NCBI GenBank assembly: GCA_963839285.1
Contig: CAWIUN010000001.1
Location: 62,001 to 126,000, forward strand
DNA: 64,000 nt
From: DASSSQ01 sp963839285
GTDB lineage: Bacteria; Actinomycetota; Thermoleophilia; Gaiellales; Gaiellaceae
Direction: 5' to 3'
Under the pieces are notes generated by a model. It made no database searches. It was not told where the DNA came from and saw only the letters and a program-made list of their open reading frames with translations. The translations under genes were made by a program, and so were the position numbers. Within the stretch, counting starts at the first letter, position 1, and the number at the start of each line of letters is the position of its first letter. Below are positions 36,959 through 44,676 of the stretch, one piece after another.

Positions 36959-37650
36959 CGGACACGGATCGCGATCAGCGGCCGCGGCGAGGGCCGGAGC
37001 GCGCGCAGCAGGCGCACGAGCCGCTGCCGCGGCACGCTGACGCAGCCGGCGGTCGGCCGCCCGGTCGAGGCGTGCAGGAAGATCGCCGAGCCGCGCCCGG
37101 GCACGGCCGGGCGGGTGTTGAACTCGATCACCGCGAAGTGGGCGTAGGCGGTCGTGGAGGTCCAGAGCGCCTCGCCGCCCGAGAACGGCGTCGCCGCGCC
37201 GCAGGGGACGTGGCGGAAGCGGTTGTAGGTCGCAGAGCGCGAGTCGCCGTCCCACCAGTCGCCGCAGCCGAGCCGGCGGTAGGGAAGCCGCACGCCGGGA
37301 TCCGGGGCGACGCCGTAGAGGGTCCGTCCGAGCCGGAAGGTGCCGAGCGGGGTCGTGCCGTCGCCCTCCCGGCGGTTCGCCGAGACCCCGTTTCGGCCGA
37401 CGCGCGCCTGCCAGGGGCCGAGCCTCACGCGCCAGCAGCCGTCGCGGCGCTCCCAGAGCGAGAGCGAGGCGCGCGTCGAGCTCCGTGACGGCGCGTCGAC
37501 CGTGACGAGCTGCCGCGCCGCGCCCGTGCCGGGGAAGCTCGCGCAGCCGCCGGCGGGCGAAGAGCCGGACGCCGCGGGCGCGGGGCCGGACGCCGCGGCC
37601 AGGGCGGCGGCGATCGCGGCTACTGTCGTGACGGGATGGCGCAGGCGCAT
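36955..37650 (-). CDS. Secreted L,D-transpeptidase (YkuD domain)
   Basis: 231 aa with ATG at 37650. Signal peptide RHPVTTVAAIAAALAAASGPAPAA, then a short N-terminal region and a YkuD domain: WQARVGRNGVSANRREGDGTTPLGTFRL (typical GxGxxTPxG motif), AYAHFAVIEFNTRP, and the catalytic HASTGRPTAGCVSVP (His, Ser-x-Gly-Cys). These enzymes make 3-3 crosslinks or attach proteins to peptidoglycan. Its 5' end overlaps the divergent VanY-like gene by 15 bases. The stop codon lies in the inverted repeat of the element at 36788-36958. Confidence 0.9.
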   Translation of the reverse strand: MRLRHPVTTVAAIAAALAAASGPAPAASGSSPAGGCASFPGTGAARQLVTVDAPSRSSTRASLSLWERRDGCWRVRLGPWQARVGRNGVSANRREGDGTTPLGTFRLGRTLYGVAPDPGVRLPYRRLGCGDWWDGDSRSATYNRFRHVPCGAATPFSGGEALWTSTTAYAHFAVIEFNTRPAVPGRGSAIFLHASTGRPTAGCVSVPRQRLVRLLRALRPSPRPLIAIRVR

Positions 37651-38295
37651 CGGCTGATCGTCCTCGCGGCCGCCTCCGCGGCGGCCCTCGGCACATGGTC
37701 GCCGATCGCGCGGCCGGCTGCGGTCCCGCCCTTCACGGCGCGCGTGCAGGCGGTGACGGCGGCGCAGCTCGGCGCCTCGTGGCGGCCCGGCTGCCCGGTC
37801 GCCCCGGCGCAGCTTCGCCGGATCCGGCTCGCCCACTGGGACTTCGCGGGCCGCCGCCGGCTCGGCGCGATCGTCGTCTCGGCGCGGGTCGCGCCGCAGG
37901 TCGTCGCCGTCTTCCGCCGGCTCTACGCCGCCCGCTTCCCGATCCGCAGCCTGCGTCCCGTCTCGGCCTACGGCGGCTCGGACACGCGCTCGATGGCGGC
38001 CGACAACACCTCCGGCTTCAACTGCCGGCCCGTCGTCGCGCCCGGCCCGAGGCGCTGGTCCGTGCACGCCTACGGCGAGGCGATCGACGTCGACCCGGTC
38101 GAGAACCCCTACCTCGAGGGCGGCCGCGTCCTCCCCGCGGCCGGGAGCCGCTACCTCGACCGCGGGCGCGTCCGGCCGGGGATGGCGGTCGCGGGCGGCG
38201 TGCTCGTCCGCGCCTTCGCCGGCTCGGGCTGGCAGTGGGGCGGCCGCTGGAGCGGCTCGCCGGACTACCAGCACTTCTCCGCCACCGGCGGCTGA
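37636..38295 (+). CDS. Secreted M15/VanY-like D-Ala-D-Ala carboxypeptidase
   Basis: 219 aa, ATG at 37636. Signal peptide (HRLIVLAAASAAALGTW) and an M15C-type peptidase domain: YGGSDTRSMAADNTSGFNCRP, WSVHAYGEAIDVDPVENPYLEGG with the zinc His and Asp, and YQHFS with the second His near the C-terminus. It cleaves peptidoglycan stems. With the overlapping divergent L,D-transpeptidase gene it forms a cell-wall pair that must share a very compact promoter region. Confidence 0.9.
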   Translation: MAQAHRLIVLAAASAAALGTWSPIARPAAVPPFTARVQAVTAAQLGASWRPGCPVAPAQLRRIRLAHWDFAGRRRLGAIVVSARVAPQVVAVFRRLYAARFPIRSLRPVSAYGGSDTRSMAADNTSGFNCRPVVAPGPRRWSVHAYGEAIDVDPVENPYLEGGRVLPAAGSRYLDRGRVRPGMAVAGGVLVRAFAGSGWQWGGRWSGSPDYQHFSATGG

Positions 38296-38385
38296 TCGGG
38301 GAATCCCCGGATCGCGGCTCCGTCCAGGGACGGACGGCAGCCGGGAGGCTGCTTCGTACCGTAGGGCATCCAGCAAGGAGGCCCG
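38296..38385 (+). promoter_or_regulatory. Hairpin-rich leader before the purine operon
   Basis: Between the peptidase stop and the first ATG there are three small inverted repeats in 60 bases: CGGGG-aat-CCCCG, CCGTCC-a-GGGACGG, and GCAGCC-ggga-GGCTGC, then GTACCGTAGGGCAT and the ribosome-binding site AAGGAGG. The first may terminate the upstream gene; GTACCGTAG could be a -10 region. I could not match the segment to a known riboswitch. Confidence 0.35.
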
Positions 38386-39891
38386 ATGTCGACCGAGGTC
38401 CTTGGCCTCGAGCGCGAGCTCGTCGACGCAGACGTGCTCGAGCGCAGCGTGACGCGGTTCCGCGACGCGCGGATCGCCCTGCCGACGTTCGCGCAGCTCG
38501 CCGACCCGACCCTGATCCCGGCCGAGGTGCGGACGGCGCTCGAGCGGATCGGCCCGGACGAGCCGCACCCGCTCAACCTCTTCCGCGTCCACTGGTACAA
38601 CGCCGCGGACCGCGTCTCGCCCGCGCCCGTGCCGGAGCACCTCGTGCTGCCGCCGGAGCTGACCGGGATCGAGGCGCCGGTCGTCGTCCTGCTCGGCGAC
38701 CGCTTCCCGCTGATCGGCGCCCACAAGGTGCTCGCCGCCTACGGCTGCCTCGTCCCGCGCCTCGTCACCGGCCGCTTCGACCCCGGACGCCACCGCGCCG
38801 TCTGGCCCTCGACGGGAAACTACTGCCGCGGCGGAGTCGCGATCTCGCACCTGCTCGGGTGCCGCGGCGTCGCCGTGCTGCCCGAGGGGATGAGCCGCGA
38901 GCGCTTCGCCTGGCTCGAGGACTGGGTCGCCGAGCCCGGCGACGTGATCCGGACGCCCGGCACCGAGTCGAACGTCAAGGAGATCTACGACGAGTGCAAG
39001 CGGCTCGCCGCCGACCCGGCCAACTTCATCTTCAACCAGTTCGCCGAGTTCGGGAACCACGTCGTCCACTACGCCGCCACCGGCGCCGCGCTCGCGCACG
39101 TCTTCGAGAGCCTGCAGGCCGCGCGGCCGGAGCTGCGGCTGCGCGCGTTCGTCTCGGCGACCGGCTCGGCCGGCACGATCGCCGCCGGCGATTTCCTCAA
39201 GGAGCGCTACGGCTCGCTGACCGTCGCGGTCGAGGCGCTCGAGTGCCCGACGATGCTCCTGAACGGCTTCGGCGAGCACAACATCCAGGGGATCGGGGAC
39301 AAGCACATCCCGCTGATCCACAACGTGATGGCGACCGACGTCGCCCTCGCCGTCTCCGACCGCGCCACCGACCGGCTCGGCCTGCTGCTCGCCACCGAGA
39401 CCGGCCGCGCCCACCTCGCCGCCCGCCGGGGCGTCCCGCGGCACGTCCTGGACGGGCTCGACGCGCTCGGCCTCTCGAGCATCTGCAACGTGCTCGGCGC
39501 GATCAAGACGGCGAAGCACTTCGGGCTCGGCGCCGAGGACGTCGTCGTCACCGTCGCCACGGACGGCGCCTCGATGTACTCGAGCGAGCGCGACCTGGCG
39601 CTCCGCCGCTACTTCCCGGACGGCTTCGACGAGGTCGCGGCCGCCGAGGTCTTCGGCGAGCACCTGCTCGGCGCGACCGACGACCACCTGCGCGAGCTGA
39701 CCCACGAGGAGCGGACGCGGATCTTCAACCTCGGCTACTACACCTGGGTCGAGCAGCAGGGCGTCACGCTCGACGAGTTCGAGGCGCGGCGCGACCCGGG
39801 CTTCTGGACGGGCATGCGCGAGATCGTCTCCACCTGGGACCGGCTCGTCGAGGAGTTCAACGGGCGCACCGGAGTCCTGGAGCCGGTGTGA
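38386..39891 (+). CDS. Fold-type II PLP-dependent enzyme, cysteine-synthase-like (purine operon gene 1)
   Basis: 501 aa, ATG at 38386 after CAAGGAGGCCCG. A large N-terminal extension precedes a fold-type II PLP core: LIGAHKVLAAYG (candidate PLP Lys), VWPSTGNYCRGGVAIS (phosphate/carboxylate loop), FVSATGSAGTIAAGDFLKERYG, and VVVTVATDGASMYSSE. It resembles the uncharacterised pyridoxal-5-phosphate-dependent beta-type proteins of about 450-500 aa found in actinobacteria. It is the first gene of the operon with xdhD-, ssnA-, ygeW- and arcC-type genes. It is not YgeX by motif, but could take the place of that diaminopropionate ammonia-lyase (inference). Confidence 0.75.
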   Translation: MSTEVLGLERELVDADVLERSVTRFRDARIALPTFAQLADPTLIPAEVRTALERIGPDEPHPLNLFRVHWYNAADRVSPAPVPEHLVLPPELTGIEAPVVVLLGDRFPLIGAHKVLAAYGCLVPRLVTGRFDPGRHRAVWPSTGNYCRGGVAISHLLGCRGVAVLPEGMSRERFAWLEDWVAEPGDVIRTPGTESNVKEIYDECKRLAADPANFIFNQFAEFGNHVVHYAATGAALAHVFESLQAARPELRLRAFVSATGSAGTIAAGDFLKERYGSLTVAVEALECPTMLLNGFGEHNIQGIGDKHIPLIHNVMATDVALAVSDRATDRLGLLLATETGRAHLAARRGVPRHVLDGLDALGLSSICNVLGAIKTAKHFGLGAEDVVVTVATDGASMYSSERDLALRRYFPDGFDEVAAAEVFGEHLLGATDDHLRELTHEERTRIFNLGYYTWVEQQGVTLDEFEARRDPGFWTGMREIVSTWDRLVEEFNGRTGVLEPV

Positions 39892-41168
39892 GCGCGCACG
39901 CGGAGCCGGCTCGTCTGCGCCGGCTGCGGCGCGGAGGCGCACGACCCCTTCGCCTTCCGCTGCCCGAACGCAGACGCCGGCGACGACGTCGACCACGTCC
40001 TCCGCCGGGAGCTGACCGCGCCCCCGCCGCTGCCGCTCGCCGACTGCGAGCCGAACCCGTTCCTGCGCTACCGGCGCTTCCTGCACGTCTCCACGCTGCT
40101 GCCCGACGACGAGCTCGCCGCGCTCGTGCGCGAGCTCGACGAGGCGGTCGCGGAGGTCGACGGGCACGGCTTCGTCGAGACGCCGTTCCTGCGCTCGGGC
40201 CCGCTCAGCGAGCTGCTCGGCTTCTCGGAGGCCGGAGGCGTCTGGGTCAAGGACGAGACCGGCAACGTCTCCGGCTCGCACAAGGCGCGGCACCTCTTCG
40301 GCGTCCTCTGCTACCTGGAGGCGTGCGAGCGCGCCGGCCTGACCCGCCGCCGGCCCGAGCTCGCGATCGCGAGCTGCGGCAACGCGGCGCTCGCGGCCGC
40401 CGTCGTCGCCGCGGCCGGCGGGCGGACGCTGCGCGTCTTCGTGCCGCCGGACGCGGACCCGGTCGTGCTGGAGCGGCTCGAGCGGCTCGGCGCCCGGCTC
40501 GAGACCTGCCCGCGCGACGGCGAGCCGGGCGACCCGACCTACCGGCGCCTGCTCGCGGCGCTCGAGCAGGGGGCGCTGCCCTTCACCTGCCAGGGGAACC
40601 TGAACGGGCTCGCGGTCGAGGGCGGCTACACGCTCGGCTGGGAGCTCGCCGCCGCGGGCGTCCCGCTCGACCGCGTCGTCGTCCAGGTCGGCGGCGGCGC
40701 GCTCGCGAGCGCGGTCGCGGCGGGCCTGCGCGAGGGCGGCCTCGCGCCCCGGCTCGACACCGTCCAGACCGAGGGCGCCGCGCCGCTCGCCCGCGCCTAC
40801 GAGGCCGTGCTCGCACGCGGCGGCCTCGCCGGCGCGGCGCGCCGCCGCTCCGCGTTCATGTGGCCGTGGGAGACCGAGCCGCACTCGGTCGCGCACGGGA
40901 TCCTCGACGACGAGACCTACGACTGGCTCGCCGTCTGCGAGGCGATGCTCGCGAGCGGCGGCCGGGCCGTCGTCGTCGACGAGGACACGCTCCTGACCGC
41001 GAACGCCGCGGCGCACGCGTCGACCCGGATCCCGGTCGACCACACGGGCTCTGCAGGACTGGCGGGGCTCTACGCCCTGCGCGCCGCCGGCGAGGTCGGC
41101 GACGACGAGAAGGTTGCCGTCCTCTTCACGGGGGCGGTCCGAACACCGACGGAAAGGAACGACGATGA
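39888..41168 (+). CDS. Fold-type II PLP-dependent enzyme, threonine-synthase-like (two frameshifts; purine operon gene 2)
   Basis: GTG at 39888 overlaps the upstream stop (GTGA). After a few codons an extra C (gcggagCcgg, ~39906) shifts +1 into a zinc-ribbon-like LVCAGCGAEAHDPFAFRC, then VWVKDETGNVSGSHKARHLFG with the PLP Lys, SCGNAALAAAVVAAAGG, and VQVGGGALASAVAAGL. Near 41131 a G is missing from a G-run (-1 shift); the corrected end GGGPNTDGKERR stops at 41168 in ATGA overlap with the next gene, exactly as expected for this operon. The uncorrected frame would run to 41220. About 427 aa. Substrate unknown; with the preceding enzyme it may process amino-acid products of ureide breakdown. Confidence 0.78.
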   Translation: MSAHAEPARLRRLRRGGARPLRLPLPERRRRRRRRPRPPPGADRAPAAAARRLRAEPVPALPALPARLHAAARRRARRARARARRGGRGGRRARLRRDAVPALGPAQRAARLLGGRRRLGQGRDRQRLRLAQGAAPLRRPLLPGGVRARRPDPPPARARDRELRQRGARGRRRRRGRRADAARLRAAGRGPGRAGAARAARRPARDLPARRRAGRPDLPAPARGARAGGAALHLPGEPERARGRGRLHARLGARRRGRPARPRRRPGRRRRARERGRGGPARGRPRAPARHRPDRGRRAARPRLRGRARTRRPRRRGAPPLRVHVAVGDRAALGRARDPRRRDLRLARRLRGDARERRPGRRRRRGHAPDRERRGARVDPDPGRPHGLCRTGGALRPARRRRGRRRREGCRPLHGGGPNTDGKERR

Positions 41169-42121
41169 GAAGCTTTCTCGGCCGGGACATCCTCTCGCTG
41201 AGGGAGTTCGAGCGGGCTGACTTCGAGCGCATCTTCGAGGTCGCCGACGAGCTCGCCCCGATCGCCAAGAGCAGGCGCAACAGCGACCTGCTCGCCGACA
41301 AGACGCTGCTGACGGCGTTCTACCAGCCCTCGACGAGGACGCGGCTCGCGACCGAGGCGGCGATGCACCGGCTGGGCGGCCACGTGCTCGGGTTCTCCGA
41401 CGCGAAGAACACGCGGGCGGGCGACTTCTACCAGGAGTCGATCAAGGACACCGTCCACATGCTCGAGTACTACGGCGACGTCATCGCCATGCGCCACTTC
41501 CAGCAGGGCGCCCCGGCCGAGGCCGCGAGGTGGGCCTCGATCCCGGTGATCAACTGCGGCGACGGCTGGGGCGAGCACCCGACGCAGGTGCTGACCGACC
41601 TCTACACGACCCAGAAGGAGATGGGCTCGATCGACGGGCGCACCTTCCTGCTCGTCGGCGACATGCGCATGCGGACGATGCACTCGATCCTCTACGCGCT
41701 CTCGCAGTTCGACGCGAAGGCCTACGTCGTCGGGCCGCCGGAGATGTCGCTGCTGCCGGAGTTCACGATCGAGCTCGACGAGCGGAACGTCGACTACGAG
41801 GTCGCCGAGTCGGTCGAGGACTGCATCGCCGAGTGCGACGTCGTCTACATGGAGCCGGTCGTCCAGCCCGACTACACGAAGTCGCGCGACGAGGAGGGCG
41901 GCGGCGAGTTCCAGCAGACGCCGGATGCCTACCGCGTCACCCGGCAGCTGCTGCGGGAGAAGGCGCCGCACCGCGCGATCGTCCTCCACAGCCTGCCGCG
42001 GATGGACGAGCTGCCCGCCGACGTCGACGCGACGCGGCACGCGCGCTACTGGACGGAGGCCTTCAACGGCGTCGTCATGCGGATGGCGCTGATCTCGCTC
42101 GTGCTGGGCGCGATGGAGTAG
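41165..42121 (+). CDS. Aspartate/ornithine carbamoyltransferase-family protein, PyrB-like (purine operon gene 3)
   Basis: 318 aa, ATG at 41165 after GGAAAGGAACGACG. The N-terminal carbamoyl-phosphate domain has GRDILSLREF, YQPSTRTRLATEAAMHRLGG (STRTR motif), and GDGWGEHPTQVLTDLY (HPTQ). The C-terminal domain has FLLVGDMRMRTMHSILYALSQF and HSLPRMDELPADVDATRHARYW, which resembles the aspartate carbamoyltransferase ending rather than ornithine's HCLP. Here, beside YgeW and carbamate kinase, it may run in the phosphorolytic direction and release carbamoyl phosphate from a ureido compound, instead of serving pyrimidine synthesis (inference). Confidence 0.82.
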   Translation: MRSFLGRDILSLREFERADFERIFEVADELAPIAKSRRNSDLLADKTLLTAFYQPSTRTRLATEAAMHRLGGHVLGFSDAKNTRAGDFYQESIKDTVHMLEYYGDVIAMRHFQQGAPAEAARWASIPVINCGDGWGEHPTQVLTDLYTTQKEMGSIDGRTFLLVGDMRMRTMHSILYALSQFDAKAYVVGPPEMSLLPEFTIELDERNVDYEVAESVEDCIAECDVVYMEPVVQPDYTKSRDEEGGGEFQQTPDAYRVTRQLLREKAPHRAIVLHSLPRMDELPADVDATRHARYWTEAFNGVVMRMALISLVLGAME

Positions 42122-42123
42122 CG

Positions 42124-44676
42124 ATGCGGCTGACCGTCGACGGCGTCGAGGTCGAGCTCGCCCCGCGCGAGGGGCAGAGCCTGCTCGAGCTGCTCCGCGA
42201 CGACCTGGGCGTCCGCTCGGCCAAGGACGGCTGCGCGCCGGAGGGCTCGTGCGGGGCCTGCACGGTGCTCGTCGACGGGCGGCCGGTCGTCTCGTGCGCG
42301 CAGCCCGCCGCGCGGTTCGAGGGCAAGCACGTCGTCACGCACGCGGGGCTCCCGGAGGAGACGCGCCGGCTCTGGGCCGACTGCTTCGTCGCCGCCGGGG
42401 CCTCGCAGTGCGGCTTCTGCTCGCCCGGGATCGTGATCAAGGCCGAGGCGCTGCTCGGCCGCAAGCCGGAGCCGACGCGGGAGGAGGTCGCGCACGCGCT
42501 GAAGGGCAACCTCTGCCGCTGCACCGGCTACGTCAAGATCGTCGACGCCGTGCAGCTGGCCGCGGCGGCGAAGCGGGGGGAGGGGCTGCCCGCGGTCGAG
42601 CGCAGCGGCCGCGTCGGCGCCCGCTCGGCGCGCTACCAGGGCAGCGAGCTGGCGCTCGGCGAGAAGCCGTTCGTCGCCGACCTGGTCGAGCCGGGGATGC
42701 TGCACGGGGCGCTGCGCTTCTCCGACCACCCGCGCGCCCGCGTGCTCCGGATCGACACGTCGGCGGCGGAGGCGGTGCCCGGCGTCGTCTCCGTCGTGAC
42801 CGCCGCGGACGTGCCCGGCGAGCGCTCCCAGGGGTCGATCACCCGCGACTGGCGGCAGCTCGTCGCCGTGGGCGAGGAGACCGCCTACGTCGGCGACGTG
42901 CTCGCCGCCGTCGCGGCGGAGACGCGGCAGGCGGCCCGGGAGGCGGCGGCGCTCGTCGAGGTCGAGGTCGAGGTGCTCGAGCCGGTCGTCTCGCCGTTCG
43001 ACGAGCGAGCCCGCCTGCTCTCGGTCTCCGAGGTGAAGCGGGGCGACGTCGACAGGGCGCTCGCCTCGGCGGCGCACGTCGTCTCGCGCTCGTACACGAC
43101 GCAGACGATCGAGCACGCGTTCCTCGAGCCGGAGGCGGCGCTCGTTTCCCCGGGCGAGCCGCTGCGGGTCTACTCGCAGGGGCAGGGGATCTGGGACGAC
43201 CGCCGCCAGATCGCGTCGTTCCTGGGGCTGCCGGAGGAGGGCGTCCGCGTCACTCAGGTCTCCTCGGGCGGCGCCTTCGGGGCGAAGGAGGACCTCGGCG
43301 TCCAGTGCCACGCGGCGCTGCTCGCGACCCGGACGGGGCGGCCGGTGCTGCTGCGGCTCTCGCGCCGCGAGAGCCTCGCCTTCCACGCCAAGCGCCACCC
43401 GATGTGGCTCGACTACGAGGCCGGCTGCGACGAGCAGGGGAGGCTCGTCGCGGTGCGGGCGCGGATCGTCGGCGACACCGGCGCGTACGCGAGCGTCGGC
43501 GACAAGGTGCTCGAGCGCGCCGCGGGCCACGCCTGCAGCGCCTACGCGGTCGAGAACGTCGACGTCGAGGCGCGCGCCGTCCACACGAACAACCCGCCCT
43601 GCGGCGCCATGCGCGGCTTCGGCGTCAACCAGTCGAACTTCGCGATCGAGGGCGTGCTCGACCTGCTCGCCGAGCGCGTCGGCATCGACCCCTGGGAGAT
43701 CCGCTGGCGGAACGCGCTCGAGGAGGGCGCCCGCTTCGGCACCGGGCAGCTGCTCGGGCCGGGGGTCGGCCTGAAGCGGACGCTCGAGGCGGTGCGCGAG
43801 GACTACTACGGCGCCCGCTACGCCGGGATCGCCTGCGGCGTCAAGAACACCGGCATCGGCAACGGGATGATCGAGCACGGCCGCGCGATCCTGCGGCCCG
43901 AGGCCGACGGCACCGTCACGCTCTACCACTCCTGGACGGAGATGGGCCAGGGCGTCCACACGGTGCTCGGCCAGATCGCCTGCGAGGAGCTCGGGCTCGA
44001 GCCGGAGCGGCTGCGGGTGCTCGTCGACACCGAGCGCGAGCTCGAGACGGGGCAGACGACGGCGTCGCGCTCGACCGTGCTCGGCGGCCGCGCCGTGATC
44101 GAGGCGGCGCGGCAGCTGCGGGCGGCGCTGAACGGCGGCGGCCTCGAGACGCTCGCCGGGCAGGAGTTCCGCGGCGAGTTCACGGTCGACACGACGACGA
44201 CGCTCGACGCGCCCGAGCCGGTCACGCACCTCGCCTACGCCTGGGCGACGCAGGTCGTGATCCTCGACGACGAGGGCCGGCTCGAGCGGGTCGTCGCCGC
44301 CCACGACGTCGGCCGCGCGATCAACCCGACCCTCTGCGAGGGCCAGGTCGAGGGCGCCGTCCACATGGGTCTCGGGCAGGCGCTCTCGGAGGAGTTCGTC
44401 GTCGAGGGCGGCGTCCCGCAGACGCTGACGCTGAAGTCGCTGCACATCGTGCCGCCGACCGGGATGCCGCCGGTCGACGTCCGCCTGGTCGAGGAGCCGC
44501 AGCCCGAGGGGCCCTACGGCGCCAAGGGGATCGGCGAGGCGGCGCTCGTCCCGACCGCGGCGGCCGTGCGAGGCGCGCTGCAGGCCTACGACGGCATCCA
44601 CCGGACACAGCTGCCGATGAAGGACTCGCCGGCGGCCCGGGCCGCCGTCCCGCACCTCGTCAGGCACGGCGGATGA
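42124..44676 (+). CDS. Molybdenum hydroxylase/xanthine dehydrogenase, fused 2Fe-2S and Mo-binding subunits (XdhD-like)
   Basis: 850 aa, two bases after the previous stop. Residues ~1-150 form the small subunit with both [2Fe-2S] clusters: CAPEGSCGACTVLVDG and CGFCSPGIVIKAEALLG...GNLCRCTGYVKIVDAV. Residues ~160-850 form the molybdopterin subunit: GALRFSDHPRARVLRID, GGAFGAKEDLGVQCHAALLA, NPPCGAMRGFGVNQSNFAIEG, MGQGVHTVLGQIACEELG, GPYGAKGIGEAALVPTAAAV with the catalytic Glu. There is no FAD domain. The same fusion is found in XdhD and selenium-dependent xanthine dehydrogenases of ygeW/ssnA clusters, acting on hypoxanthine, xanthine or related purines. Electrons must leave by a separate partner not seen here. 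No in-frame UGA is present. Confidence 0.9.
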   Translation: MRLTVDGVEVELAPREGQSLLELLRDDLGVRSAKDGCAPEGSCGACTVLVDGRPVVSCAQPAARFEGKHVVTHAGLPEETRRLWADCFVAAGASQCGFCSPGIVIKAEALLGRKPEPTREEVAHALKGNLCRCTGYVKIVDAVQLAAAAKRGEGLPAVERSGRVGARSARYQGSELALGEKPFVADLVEPGMLHGALRFSDHPRARVLRIDTSAAEAVPGVVSVVTAADVPGERSQGSITRDWRQLVAVGEETAYVGDVLAAVAAETRQAAREAAALVEVEVEVLEPVVSPFDERARLLSVSEVKRGDVDRALASAAHVVSRSYTTQTIEHAFLEPEAALVSPGEPLRVYSQGQGIWDDRRQIASFLGLPEEGVRVTQVSSGGAFGAKEDLGVQCHAALLATRTGRPVLLRLSRRESLAFHAKRHPMWLDYEAGCDEQGRLVAVRARIVGDTGAYASVGDKVLERAAGHACSAYAVENVDVEARAVHTNNPPCGAMRGFGVNQSNFAIEGVLDLLAERVGIDPWEIRWRNALEEGARFGTGQLLGPGVGLKRTLEAVREDYYGARYAGIACGVKNTGIGNGMIEHGRAILRPEADGTVTLYHSWTEMGQGVHTVLGQIACEELGLEPERLRVLVDTERELETGQTTASRSTVLGGRAVIEAARQLRAALNGGGLETLAGQEFRGEFTVDTTTTLDAPEPVTHLAYAWATQVVILDDEGRLERVVAAHDVGRAINPTLCEGQVEGAVHMGLGQALSEEFVVEGGVPQTLTLKSLHIVPPTGMPPVDVRLVEEPQPEGPYGAKGIGEAALVPTAAAVRGALQAYDGIHRTQLPMKDSPAARAAVPHLVRHGG

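Noticed and set aside
38296..38385. Guanidine-II or purine riboswitch before the purine operon
   Set aside because: The hairpin loops lack the ACGR guanidine-II loops and the three-way junction core of purine riboswitches; only a generic leader can be claimed.
36955..41301. A 1,448-codon minus-strand frame
   Set aside because: Only the last ~230 codons (L,D-transpeptidase) are real; the rest is antisense to the PLP enzymes of the purine operon.
42124..44676. Selenocysteine in the xanthine dehydrogenase
   Set aside because: The reading frame has no internal TGA; in this family selenium is a labile cofactor rather than Sec, and no SECIS-like element was sought or needed.
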